DNA of 64,000 nucleotides. Source: Enterococcus sp. 9E7_DIV0242. Lineage in GTDB: Bacteria; Bacillota; Bacilli; Lactobacillales; Enterococcaceae. Numbering within the stretch: the first letter of the stretch is position 1; every line of letters starts with the position of its first letter. The stretch is taken from assembly GCF_002140975.2 (NCBI RefSeq), contig NZ_CP147247.1:3659001-3723000 (forward strand), in the 5' to 3' direction. Below are positions 1 through 8,114 of this stretch, in pieces. A model generated the notes under the pieces. The model was not told the DNA's origin. It did not search any database and saw nothing but the letters and a program-made list of their open reading frames with translations. Made by a program: the position numbers and the translations under genes.

Positions 1-87
1 CTCAGAGCCAAGTTTGAGAAGGTAGGCATAAATCCAATGCTTATCCGAACTGTTCGATCACAAGGCTATATGCTGTCTAATTTGTAA
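1..87 (+). CDS. OmpR-family response regulator, C-terminal end (5' truncated by window)
   Basis: The first 28 codons of the window end in TAA at 85-87. They read as the last helix and wing of an OmpR/PhoB winged-helix DNA-binding domain: the segment around INPMLIRTVRSQGYML matches the recognition-helix-to-wing pattern with RTVRGxGY. The receiver domain lies upstream of the window. It is probably the regulator of the following WxL locus, but this rests on position only. No other gene is seen before base 358. Confidence 0.8.
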   Translation, partial: LRAKFEKVGINPMLIRTVRSQGYMLSNL

Positions 88-357
88 ACAACCAAAAATG
101 AAAAGGGATTTTGTTTTTATCCGCAACTAATTGGATTGATTAAGCCAGTTGATAGTCGAAGCTTCTCTTGGATAAAAAGGAGAGAGAATCGCTATTCGCA
201 TGCTATAGATGCTCTGCGTATAGGGAACAGGTGGGGGAACAACCGGAGTTATCTGTTTTCTATTTGAAGGGGGGGATGCAGGTTTAATAAAGACAAGGGG
301 ATTTGTTGTCAGAGAGGATTCTCTTGTACACCAATAAAAAAGAAAGGAGGTAAAAAT
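88..357 (+). promoter_or_regulatory. leader of the WxL operon with strong RBS
   Basis: A 270-base non-coding stretch separates the regulator tail from the first WxL gene. It ends in a strong Shine-Dalgarno AAGGAGG at 344-350, seven bases before the ATG at 358. I see no clear consensus promoter and no long open frame. The G-rich tract near 267-275 is unremarkable. Confidence 0.5.
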
Positions 358-3300
358 ATGATGAAAAAAAAGGTCTTTTTTATACTTAGTGTACTTTTTA
401 GTTTAGTGATTTCTTTCATAAGTCCTATGGAAGGAAATGCCTATATCGGTATCTATCCAGAGCCTGCTCCTGTAACAGCTGCAGCAACGCCTCAGGAAGT
501 TAAAGACAGTAAAATCAATGTATTAGATGCGTTTAACTTTCCGGGAGTTTGGTATGCGACTCCGAATGGAACAGATAAGTATAATGCGAATTACGCTTTT
601 TTAAGTGACACGCGTGACAATGTAGCAGTTATCTACAACAGTTTCACTTACAACCAGAAAGGTCAGATGTGGTATAACGAAAAACTGGATTTGAATTATC
701 CTTTTGAGTTTGAAAGCTATGTGTTTGTTGGCGGACGAACCTTTAACTCACTCACACCATGGTCTGGGGCAGGGAATGGACTAGTATTTGTCATGCAAAA
801 TGACCCAGCCGGAAATGCCGCAATCGGTGGTCGCGGCGGAGGAATCGGTGTTTGGCCGCAAGCTCGTGGAACCTTTAACTTCAACATGATCTATAACGCT
901 GTTGGGATCGAATTGGATACAACGTATAACGCATTGTCAACAGGGAATTATCGAAATGATTTCGACCTTAGATTGAGAAACCAATTGGGGCTTGCATCTG
1001 CTGATCATACGTATCCTCATATGGCTATGGCAACAACGAAAACTACCACAGCAGGCTATGGGACGACACAAATCAGTCAAGCCTATGATAATTTTACGCA
1101 CATCGGACCTACGTTGCCTACAACGACAGGTAATCCATCTGTTTCCGGATCAGAAGCTAATTCATGGTTCAATCAATGGATCAAGTTGAAAATTTCCTGG
1201 GAGCCTAATGGGACGCCTGGTGATGCCGCATCAATTACTACTGGGAACCTAAGTTATACATTTGGACCTGTAGATGTAAATGGGAATAAAATTACTTATC
1301 CCACTCAGACTTGGTCAAATATTGATATCGATGGTACATGGAACAGTGCAAACGGCGGTACTTCGTGGAACCGTCAAGTATATTGGGGCTTCACCGGAGC
1401 AAGTCGATTAGCCAACAATGGTTCCTATGAAACGACTGGAACGATAGCAGAAAGTGCGTCAAATCCTGCGGCTGTTGCAATCACAAAACTTCCAGCTGAG
1501 CCGGAGATCCTAGTAGACAGACAGGTGATCAATACTACTGCCGGCGAAACAGAAAGTGATTATGCCAGTTTTAAAACAGCTAAAGTAGGCGATATTCTTC
1601 AATATAAAGTGGAAGTCGCAAATGATCCTATCCCTAGTCATCAGATTCGTTTGAAAAATACGCTTGTGACGGAAGATTTGGAGTCCAACAGTTATGTTGC
1701 CAGTTCATTCCAGTATTCAAGCAGCAAATCAGGGACAACTTCACCAACACCAACTATTAATGGGAATAACTTTACTTTTACCGATGCAGTAAACGAGTAT
1801 CTCCCAGGAGAGAGCTTTACGTATACCTATCGGGTACGAGTTGGGGCGGATACGACAGAGTTCATTAATGATGTTTTACTCGGAAGTACTTATTCCAGTA
1901 CGACTAATTATGGTGAAACAAATGTAACCGTGATTCCAGAAGGTCTTGCTGTGACTAAGACAGTAAGTGAGAATAATCCCAAAGTTGGTGAAATCGTAGA
2001 TATTATTTCCACTTCAACCGTGGATTCTGGTGTGATGCTGTTTAAGGATTTTACAGATACTATTCCAGCTGGCTACGAGCTAATTCCGAATACGACTAAA
2101 TTTGTGATTACTCATAAAGATAGTACGACAACGGAAGAAACGCTCTCAGACAGTGATGTTTGGAGGGGCTCTAGTACGCTTGGTTATTCGCTTTCGATTG
2201 AAGAAAGTCAACTAACAAGTAGTCAAAGCAAAGAGCTATATGGGGGAACGACAAGCAATAATTCGTTTTCTGTCAGCTATCAAATCAAACCGATCGAATC
2301 AAGCAAAGGCGCTCAAAATGTTTCACTGTCTCAATCCAGTATTTCCGGATGGAACAAGGTGAATAGTATACAGGGGAGTCAGACGTATTCAGCAACGTCC
2401 AATGATGTAAAAATCGATGTATTAACGGATATCATCATTTCTTTTTATGATTCATCAGATGTGTTATTGCCTGCATCTTATATAGACAGCAGTGACCCTA
2501 AGTTTGATGCGACAAATCCGGTAACTCTCTATTACAACACAGGTGACAGTTATGACTTAACAACTATCGTTGACGGGATATCTGCCCATTTATTTTCTGA
2601 TTACTATTTAACATTGTTTGAAGTTGATGGTGATGCAGTATCGTTAACAGATATTTCAGGAACAATCAAAAAAGCTGGGAATAAGATTGATCTTTATTAT
2701 TCACCTGATGGGTCTGTCACAGTGACCTTTGTCGATCGAAATGGTGACGAGCTATTGACACCAGTCATTATTGACGACTATTCAGCTGGTCAAACGATCG
2801 ATTTAACTGATTCTGTGCAGGGGGCAGATGTTTTGACAGCGATTCAGGCAGTTGAAAATAATCGTTATCAACTATTTAAACGTCCCGATAATGAAAAAAA
2901 TGTGCCGGTAACAAGTGCAGGCACAACGGTAACTTATACATTTGATGGAACATTGTCGATTTATCAAGCACCAAAGATGATTGATTTCGGTGTTGAGAAC
3001 GTTGTTGGAAAGGATATCCGTGTGGATACACCAGATTATGACCAAGATTTTATTATTTGGGACAATCGCTATCAACGTACAAATTGGTATTTGACAGCGG
3101 AGCTAGATACACCATTGACCAGACAAACAGGTTCAGGCACCGTAATTCCAGATGCGATCCGTTATCGGAAAGTCAATGATGATCCAACGAGTGAAGTGAT
3201 CCTGAGCTCTGCAGCGCAAGAAATCGTCGATCGTTCTCAAAGTGCTGATACGTATAACATCTCAGACGAATGGCGTGCAGGAAACACAGGATTTAAATTG

Positions 3301-3378
3301 GAAGCTCCAGCAGGTTCAGTCAAAGGTTTGGGTGAATACCAAGCGACAATTTTATGGGTACTGAGTGATACACGATAG
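358..3378 (+). CDS. large WxL-domain surface protein with L-type lectin domain
   Basis: This 1006-aa secreted protein has a signal peptide at residues 1-28, cut near EGNA-YIG. Residues about 45-340 look like a bacterial legume (L-type) lectin fold, with the AFNFPG start, a GGxGGGIGVW glycine-rich strand and an NAVGIELDTTYN core. Residues about 385-510 and 530-690 resemble two DUF11-like isopeptide/adhesin repeats, each opening with KVGxI. A beta-rich part follows. The last 70 residues carry the two WxL motifs (WYLTAEL, WVLSDT), which in this family bind peptidoglycan non-covalently. It is the head of an operon with two further WxL proteins and their DUF916 partner. The likely role is a glycan-binding surface adhesin; the ligand is unknown. 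The start is fixed by AAGGAGG at 344-350. Confidence 0.88.
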   Translation: MMKKKVFFILSVLFSLVISFISPMEGNAYIGIYPEPAPVTAAATPQEVKDSKINVLDAFNFPGVWYATPNGTDKYNANYAFLSDTRDNVAVIYNSFTYNQKGQMWYNEKLDLNYPFEFESYVFVGGRTFNSLTPWSGAGNGLVFVMQNDPAGNAAIGGRGGGIGVWPQARGTFNFNMIYNAVGIELDTTYNALSTGNYRNDFDLRLRNQLGLASADHTYPHMAMATTKTTTAGYGTTQISQAYDNFTHIGPTLPTTTGNPSVSGSEANSWFNQWIKLKISWEPNGTPGDAASITTGNLSYTFGPVDVNGNKITYPTQTWSNIDIDGTWNSANGGTSWNRQVYWGFTGASRLANNGSYETTGTIAESASNPAAVAITKLPAEPEILVDRQVINTTAGETESDYASFKTAKVGDILQYKVEVANDPIPSHQIRLKNTLVTEDLESNSYVASSFQYSSSKSGTTSPTPTINGNNFTFTDAVNEYLPGESFTYTYRVRVGADTTEFINDVLLGSTYSSTTNYGETNVTVIPEGLAVTKTVSENNPKVGEIVDIISTSTVDSGVMLFKDFTDTIPAGYELIPNTTKFVITHKDSTTTEETLSDSDVWRGSSTLGYSLSIEESQLTSSQSKELYGGTTSNNSFSVSYQIKPIESSKGAQNVSLSQSSISGWNKVNSIQGSQTYSATSNDVKIDVLTDIIISFYDSSDVLLPASYIDSSDPKFDATNPVTLYYNTGDSYDLTTIVDGISAHLFSDYYLTLFEVDGDAVSLTDISGTIKKAGNKIDLYYSPDGSVTVTFVDRNGDELLTPVIIDDYSAGQTIDLTDSVQGADVLTAIQAVENNRYQLFKRPDNEKNVPVTSAGTTVTYTFDGTLSIYQAPKMIDFGVENVVGKDIRVDTPDYDQDFIIWDNRYQRTNWYLTAELDTPLTRQTGSGTVIPDAIRYRKVNDDPTSEVILSSAAQEIVDRSQSADTYNISDEWRAGNTGFKLEAPAGSVKGLGEYQATILWVLSDTR

Positions 3379-3393
3379 AAAGAGAGGGAAAAC

Positions 3394-3777
3394 ATGCGGA
3401 AAAATAAAATAGTTTTGTGCGTGCTTGTGGTACTCTCCTTTCTTTCGTTGACTCCTCTTGCAGCTTCGGCGACAAGTGAGAAGGAATCCGAAAAATCTGT
3501 GAGCGTACAGACAAATGGTGCCATCACTTTTGAATCTGAAAAAACGATAGATTCCAGCACCTTGCCACCGACCAAGACAGACCCGACTTCAGATTCGACT
3601 TCGATGGTGGAAAAGCCAACAGGAGGCACGACAAAGCCAGGCGGCAGCTATCCGTCAACAGGGGAACTGGTGAAGCGGGGCGTGACTATTGCTGGTGCGG
3701 TATTCATAGTACTTGCGGGACTTCTCTTCTTTTGGAAACGTAAGAAAGAAGAAGAGAAGGAGGGGGTGAACCGATGA
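3394..3777 (+). CDS. small LPXTG-like wall-anchored protein of the WxL locus
   Basis: This 127-aa protein has a signal peptide (residues 1-26, ending ASA), a Ser/Thr/Pro-rich stalk, and a C-terminal sorting signal made of a YPSTGE motif, a hydrophobic segment and a KRKKEEEK tail. Sortase A normally reads LPxTG; here Tyr replaces the Leu. Small wall-anchored proteins of this size commonly sit inside WxL gene clusters and are thought to hold the complex at the wall. It overlaps the next gene by four bases (ATGA), so the two are translationally coupled. No sortase gene lies in the window, so a housekeeping enzyme must act on it if it is anchored. Confidence 0.82.
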   Translation: MRKNKIVLCVLVVLSFLSLTPLAASATSEKESEKSVSVQTNGAITFESEKTIDSSTLPPTKTDPTSDSTSMVEKPTGGTTKPGGSYPSTGELVKRGVTIAGAVFIVLAGLLFFWKRKKEEEKEGVNR

Positions 3778-4565
3778 AAAAATGGACACTACTCTCCACC
3801 GCAGTCGTCAGTTGTCTCTTGTTTGGGACAGGCTATGCAGTGACGCAAGCTGATGCTACATCAGGTTCGGGTAAAGGAACAATTGAATTTGAAATAGAAG
3901 ACAAACAACAGGTATATGATCCCGAAAATCCAGGGAATGTTGTTGATCCGGGGGAGTCTCCAAAGACGGAGGGGCCACTTAGAATTGATTTTGTTCCGCA
4001 ATTTCAATTTGGAACGAATAAAGTAGCTAATGCAGATGCCGTCTACTCCGCATATGCGCAACTATTCAAAGACAATACCAGCGCCAGAGGAAACTTTGTT
4101 CAGGTATCTGACTTTAGACCAGAGAGCTCTGGTTGGGAGTTGTCTGTCAAGCAAGAATCTCAGTTTGTTAATGGAAACGGGAAAAAACTGGATGGCGCAG
4201 TGATCTCATTGGATCACTCATGGACAAGTTCAGTTAGCGGTTCTGCCGCGGCTCCAACAGTTAAAAAAGACGTGATCAACATGAGCGTTGGAGAAAGTCA
4301 GATTCTTGCAACGGCAAAGGCCGGTACAGGAGAGGGAACTTGGGCAGTGAACTTTGGTGCTTCAGCAGCTAATTCTGTCGGACAAAAGGACACATTAACT
4401 CCATTGCTTGGAGCGGATGGCAATCCGGTTCTTGACAGTAATTATGGAAATAAACCTGTCTACTTGAATGCAGCTGTTGGGTTGACTATTCCGGGAAGAA
4501 CCGTAAAGGAACCTGGGACCACTTATAGAACGGTGATAACTTGGAGTCTATCTGAGTTGCCATAA
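3774..4565 (+). CDS. WxL-domain surface protein
   Basis: This 263-aa secreted protein has a signal peptide (residues 1-28, ending ADA). A short GSGKGTIEFE start, common in small WxL proteins, leads into one WxL domain filling the rest of the protein. The two signature tryptophans are visible in WELSVKQE and in the C-terminal WSLSELP. It has no membrane anchor. WxL domains attach to peptidoglycan. It is the middle of three WxL genes and overlaps the anchored-protein gene upstream by four bases. Its exact function beyond a structural surface role is unknown. Confidence 0.88.
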   Translation: MKKWTLLSTAVVSCLLFGTGYAVTQADATSGSGKGTIEFEIEDKQQVYDPENPGNVVDPGESPKTEGPLRIDFVPQFQFGTNKVANADAVYSAYAQLFKDNTSARGNFVQVSDFRPESSGWELSVKQESQFVNGNGKKLDGAVISLDHSWTSSVSGSAAAPTVKKDVINMSVGESQILATAKAGTGEGTWAVNFGASAANSVGQKDTLTPLLGADGNPVLDSNYGNKPVYLNAAVGLTIPGRTVKEPGTTYRTVITWSLSELP

Positions 4566-4596
4566 ATAAAACAAAGAAATTTAGGAGGAAACACAC

Positions 4597-5370
4597 ATGA
4601 AATCAACTTACAAATTAGCTTCTGCAGCTTTGCTAGGTGCATTAGGACTTGGCTTGGCAGTAGCATCAGAAACAAAGGCGTACACACAAGATGAAACAGG
4701 CAAAGGTAAAATCGAATTTACACAAACAATCAGTGAAAATGAAACAGGTGAAATCACTTCACCACCAGATACAACTGAACCAGATATCACTATTGATGAA
4801 TCAGATGTCATCACAGGTACAGAAGAACTGCAATTGCGTGTTATTACGTCAATGGATTTTGACAAGCATGAATTAGTTGCGACAGATACAGCAGCAAAAA
4901 CTTGGCCAGTAAAAGCTTATTCAGCTGACAAGCTAGACGGAACAGGGAAATTCGACATGCCTCACTTCGTACGTTTCCGTGATTACCGTGCAGAAGATGG
5001 AAAAGAAAATACGTACAAAATCTCTGCAGCAATGACGAAAGAATTCACGAACGGTACAACTAAATTAGGTGGAGACTTGAACTACTCAGCTGTTCGTTTG
5101 ACTACAACAACAAATGCGGATACTTTACCTAGCCAAGCAGTGGTAAAACCAACATTTAAATTGGATAGCGACGGAAATGAAGTAGAAGTTGTTAAACAAA
5201 ACGAAGCAGGAAAAGGTTATGGTTTGTTCGACATCATGTTTGGTGAGTACGACCAAATTACAGCAGATAAAACAATGGATTCAATCAAACTAGATGTACC
5301 GGCAAACACGAAAATCGTAAAAGGAACATACACTGCAGAAATCACTTGGACACTTTCAGATACTATCTAA
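4597..5370 (+). CDS. WxL-domain surface protein
   Basis: This 257-aa secreted protein has a signal peptide (residues 1-29, ending TKA) and a GKGKIEFTQ opening parallel to that of the preceding WxL protein. One WxL domain ends in WTLSDTI, the same ending style as the large lectin protein (WVLSDTR). The region usually holding the first WxL motif reads YKISAAMTKEF, so the first tryptophan is not obvious here. An AGGAGG RBS lies just before ATG 4597. Codon use is very regular, which suggests high expression, and a strong hairpin follows the gene. It is probably the most abundant product of the locus. Confidence 0.86.
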   Translation: MKSTYKLASAALLGALGLGLAVASETKAYTQDETGKGKIEFTQTISENETGEITSPPDTTEPDITIDESDVITGTEELQLRVITSMDFDKHELVATDTAAKTWPVKAYSADKLDGTGKFDMPHFVRFRDYRAEDGKENTYKISAAMTKEFTNGTTKLGGDLNYSAVRLTTTTNADTLPSQAVVKPTFKLDSDGNEVEVVKQNEAGKGYGLFDIMFGEYDQITADKTMDSIKLDVPANTKIVKGTYTAEITWTLSDTI

Positions 5371-5397
5371 TTTGTGCTAAGTAGATTCTATGAAACG

Positions 5398-5427
5398 AGA
5401 AATCACCGATTTCGGTGATTTCTTGTT
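5398..5427 (+). terminator. intercistronic hairpin (attenuator) after the third WxL gene
   Basis: An 11-bp perfect stem (5398-5408 with 5413-5423) and a 4-nt loop are followed by TGTTT. It lies between the WxL gene and the DUF916 gene, inside a frame that could otherwise be called from an ATG at 5390. It probably ends part of the transcripts, lowering expression of the membrane-bound partners relative to the WxL proteins. Confidence 0.7.
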
Positions 5428-5452
5428 TAACAGTGAAGAAAGGACAAGTAAA

Positions 5453-6553
5453 GTGAAAAAAATATATAAATCCAGTCTAGTCATTTTATACATAATTAGT
5501 TTATTTACAGCTGTGCCATTGTTTGGTTATGCAGAAGAAACAGGAACTGATACTACAGTGGAGTCTACTGATAGTGGTCCTGCTTTCAGCTATGAGGTGA
5601 TCCAGCCGGAGAACCAAGTCGATCCTTCGGTAGGGTACTATAATCTGAAATTGGCACAAGGACAGAAACAGACGGTTCAGATTCGTTTGAGCAATCCAAG
5701 CTCAGTCGAGGTTACGGTAGAAGTTGCATTGAATGGTGCCGTTACAAATAGTGGTGGGGTCGTTGAATACGGACCAAACAAAATAGAGAACGATGCCTCC
5801 TTGAAATTTCCGTTTGCAGAAGTTGTTTCTGCTCCAGAAGAGGTGGTACTGGCACCGAGAGAAGAAAAAATGCTGGATATCATCATACAAATGCCGGAAA
5901 CATCTTTTGAAGGCTATATCTCCGGAGGGATTCGTTTAATGCGTAAGGGTCAAGAAGAAGAATCAGACTCAATGGTCGTCAATAAGATTGCTTATATGGT
6001 TGGGATGCTTCTGAGCCAGCAAGATCCGGCAGACATAGAAAATATAGCAGAAGAAATGACCTTCAATAAAGTTTATCCTGCGACGGCAAATTATCGTAAT
6101 GCGTTCATCGTCAATTTTTCCAATAGCCAACCAATCTATGTAGATGACATGACGGTTGAGGTTCAAATCAGTAAAGAAGGCAGTGCTGAAGTGCTCTATG
6201 ATGCGAAGAAAGCACAAATGCGAATGGCGCCGAATACGATGATCGATTTTCCTGTAGAACTAAATGGTGAAGCACTGATACCAGGTGACTATCGAGCAAA
6301 AATTTTGGTGAAAAGCGGCAAAGGCGGCAAGTGGGAGTGGGATGAAGCCTTTACAGTAACCGATGAAGAAGCAGAAAAATTGAATGCACAAGATTTATCT
6401 TTGGTGCAGGAACCAGGCGTAAACTGGCAATTGGTCGCTCTGATCGCCGGTGGGGTCCTAGGTGTACTTCTTGTGATTTTTCTGATCGTTCACTTTGCGG
6501 GAAAGAAAAAGAGTAGAAAGAAGAGTAAAAAGAAAAATGGAAAGAAAAAATAG
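5453..6553 (+). CDS. DUF916/DUF3324 (WxL-interacting) membrane protein
   Basis: This 366-aa protein has a signal peptide (ending near GYAEE), a DUF916 domain (roughly the first 160 mature residues), a DUF3324 domain with Ig-like strands, one transmembrane helix near the C-terminus and a Lys/Arg-rich cytoplasmic tail. The family is known as the WxL-interacting protein. It bridges WxL proteins and peptidoglycan at the membrane and accompanies WxL genes in Enterococcus, Listeria and Lactobacillus. I place the start at GTG 5453, with GAAAGGA eight bases upstream. The earlier ATG at 5390 would translate through the hairpin and put 21 charged residues in front of the signal peptide. Confidence 0.9.
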   Translation: MKKIYKSSLVILYIISLFTAVPLFGYAEETGTDTTVESTDSGPAFSYEVIQPENQVDPSVGYYNLKLAQGQKQTVQIRLSNPSSVEVTVEVALNGAVTNSGGVVEYGPNKIENDASLKFPFAEVVSAPEEVVLAPREEKMLDIIIQMPETSFEGYISGGIRLMRKGQEEESDSMVVNKIAYMVGMLLSQQDPADIENIAEEMTFNKVYPATANYRNAFIVNFSNSQPIYVDDMTVEVQISKEGSAEVLYDAKKAQMRMAPNTMIDFPVELNGEALIPGDYRAKILVKSGKGGKWEWDEAFTVTDEEAEKLNAQDLSLVQEPGVNWQLVALIAGGVLGVLLVIFLIVHFAGKKKSRKKSKKKNGKKK

Positions 6554-6586
6554 ACTGAACGGCCGCTGAGGAAAGGAGAATTAGTT

Positions 6587-7258
6587 ATGGGGTTGGAACT
6601 ACTGGACTGGCTGCTGATCGGCTTGATAGCTGCGACAGTGATTTTCCTCGCGTTACTCCTTGCTTATCTGGTTGGATTTTTCTTTACAAGTCGTAAGTTA
6701 TCTGTGGTAAAAAAGAAACGGCCAAAGAAAAAGAAAAATCGAAGAAAATGGGCAGGTCAGATCAGGAAAATAGAACAGAAAAAGAAAACATATATTAAAC
6801 TGATCCTTTTATTCCTCTTTCTGAGTGGGCTTTGCGGTGGTGGTGGATACTATACCAAATATTATCAGATGACGAATCTTGCAGAGAAGGATAAAGAAGC
6901 ATTGGTGCAGGGATATTTTCTGATGACCACGATAGAAGAGCAATTGAATGAAGCAACAGAGACAGACAGTCCTAAGAGAGTGCAAGGAACGGTGTATGAT
7001 TTATCTGCACGATTGGCGAGCTATGGTGCCACAACACCAGATGGCCGCTTATCTAAAGATGGGTACTTACTATTGAAGCGCTTATATCAATCTATGAAGG
7101 AACTGGGCTTGATCTTGACTTCAGTAACAGAGGAAACTATTCAAAAACCGGAAGCTATAGAAGAGTACATGGGAGATATCCAAAAGGTCAAGGCACATCA
7201 GAAAAAGGTCTTTGAACATTTTCGTATAAACGAGTCTTCCTTGAAACAAGATATGTAA
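6587..7258 (+). CDS. uncharacterised membrane protein of the WxL locus
   Basis: This 223-aa protein is not recognised. It has a transmembrane helix at about residues 5-32, a very basic cytoplasmic linker (KKKRPKKKKNRRK, about 42-54), a second helix at about 70-90 with a GLCGGGGYY motif, and a hydrophilic, largely helical outer domain of about 130 residues. An AAGGAG RBS precedes ATG 6587. It sits between the DUF916 gene and two signal peptidase genes on the same strand with short gaps, so it is probably part of the same surface-assembly system. The basic cytoplasmic segments of this protein and its two neighbours are strikingly alike. Confidence 0.65.
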   Translation: MGLELLDWLLIGLIAATVIFLALLLAYLVGFFFTSRKLSVVKKKRPKKKKNRRKWAGQIRKIEQKKKTYIKLILLFLFLSGLCGGGGYYTKYYQMTNLAEKDKEALVQGYFLMTTIEEQLNEATETDSPKRVQGTVYDLSARLASYGATTPDGRLSKDGYLLLKRLYQSMKELGLILTSVTEETIQKPEAIEEYMGDIQKVKAHQKKVFEHFRINESSLKQDM

Positions 7259-7275
7259 GAGAGGATTTTCAGCAG

Positions 7276-8007
7276 ATGAAACAGAACAAACAACCATCGG
7301 CAGAAAATGGCAAGAAGCACAACCGGACCTCAGGAAAAAGAAAGAAAAAGCAGGTTGCTCGGTCTTCCGACAAAGGGAAGCGGCAATCTGCGGGGTCTGA
7401 GAGAAAGAAGCGGAAACCGACAGGTAAAGCGGCGAGACAAAACAGACCCCAAAAGAGAAAAGGTAGAAACCGGCGTTGGCGATCTTTCAAGAGTGTTCTT
7501 GTAGAGCTGACGCTTGTCTTGTTTATATTCTGCCTTTTATTGATTCCAGTATTTCGGTTTCTGATTGTCCTACCTGAAGCTGGTGGGTATGCAATGAGCC
7601 CAACGTTGCAAGATGGTACACGAACACTCGTCTATCGGCAAGGAAAAATCAAGCGATTTTCTTTGGTTTACTTTACAGTGCCACAACGCAGAGATGGCAC
7701 AAAAACCATTCGCAGAGTGATCGGTCTTCCAGGAGAACGTGTGGAATATAAGGATGAACGCTTATTTATCAATGGGGAAGAAAAAGTCGAACGTTTTTTG
7801 GCTAGTGAATTGTTGTTGGCACAGGAGGAAAAGTACAGGTTGACTGAAGATCTTTCATTGAAAGAGATACTGGGTACAAAAGAAGGGGTCATTCCTCAAG
7901 GCTTTTACTTAGTTCTCGGAGACAATCGTGTTTTTTCCGTAGATAGTCGTGAATATGGACTTGTTTCAGAAAAAGAGATCATTGGCGTTGTCGCATTGAC
8001 TTTCTGA
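7276..8007 (+). CDS. signal peptidase I homologue lacking catalytic Ser and Lys
   Basis: This 243-aa membrane protein has an unusually long basic N-terminal tail (about 70 residues), one transmembrane helix (about 74-98) and an S26 signal-peptidase fold. Box B reads GGYAMSPTL, so Ala106 stands where the catalytic Ser belongs (the neighbour has GDSMAPTL). Box D reads TIRRVIGLPGE, so Arg146 replaces the general-base Lys (neighbour VKRVIGIPGD). Box E (GDNR..S.DSR) is intact, so the fold is probably kept. Catalytically dead SipA-type homologues are known to be needed for pilus assembly in streptococci, and Staphylococcus SpsA is inactive too. A scaffolding or chaperone role with the active peptidase downstream is an inference. 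Confidence 0.85.
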   Translation: MKQNKQPSAENGKKHNRTSGKRKKKQVARSSDKGKRQSAGSERKKRKPTGKAARQNRPQKRKGRNRRWRSFKSVLVELTLVLFIFCLLLIPVFRFLIVLPEAGGYAMSPTLQDGTRTLVYRQGKIKRFSLVYFTVPQRRDGTKTIRRVIGLPGERVEYKDERLFINGEEKVERFLASELLLAQEEKYRLTEDLSLKEILGTKEGVIPQGFYLVLGDNRVFSVDSREYGLVSEKEIIGVVALTF

Positions 8008-8114
8008 GTGAAAGCAACCAAAAAGCTATAGAGTCGATGCGACAGAACGAAAGCTACATAAAGATTGTATGATCATCTAGCTATAATTATGACAAAAAAT
8101 AGGATGAGGACACA

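Noticed and set aside
3237..3629. A 130-codon minus-strand frame in the WxL locus
   Set aside because: It is antisense to the end of the lectin gene and the start of the wall-anchored gene, with no RBS or domain.
5390..5452. ATG 5390 as the start of the DUF916 gene
   Set aside because: It would translate an 11-bp terminator-like hairpin and place charged residues in front of the signal peptide; GTG 5453 has a proper RBS.
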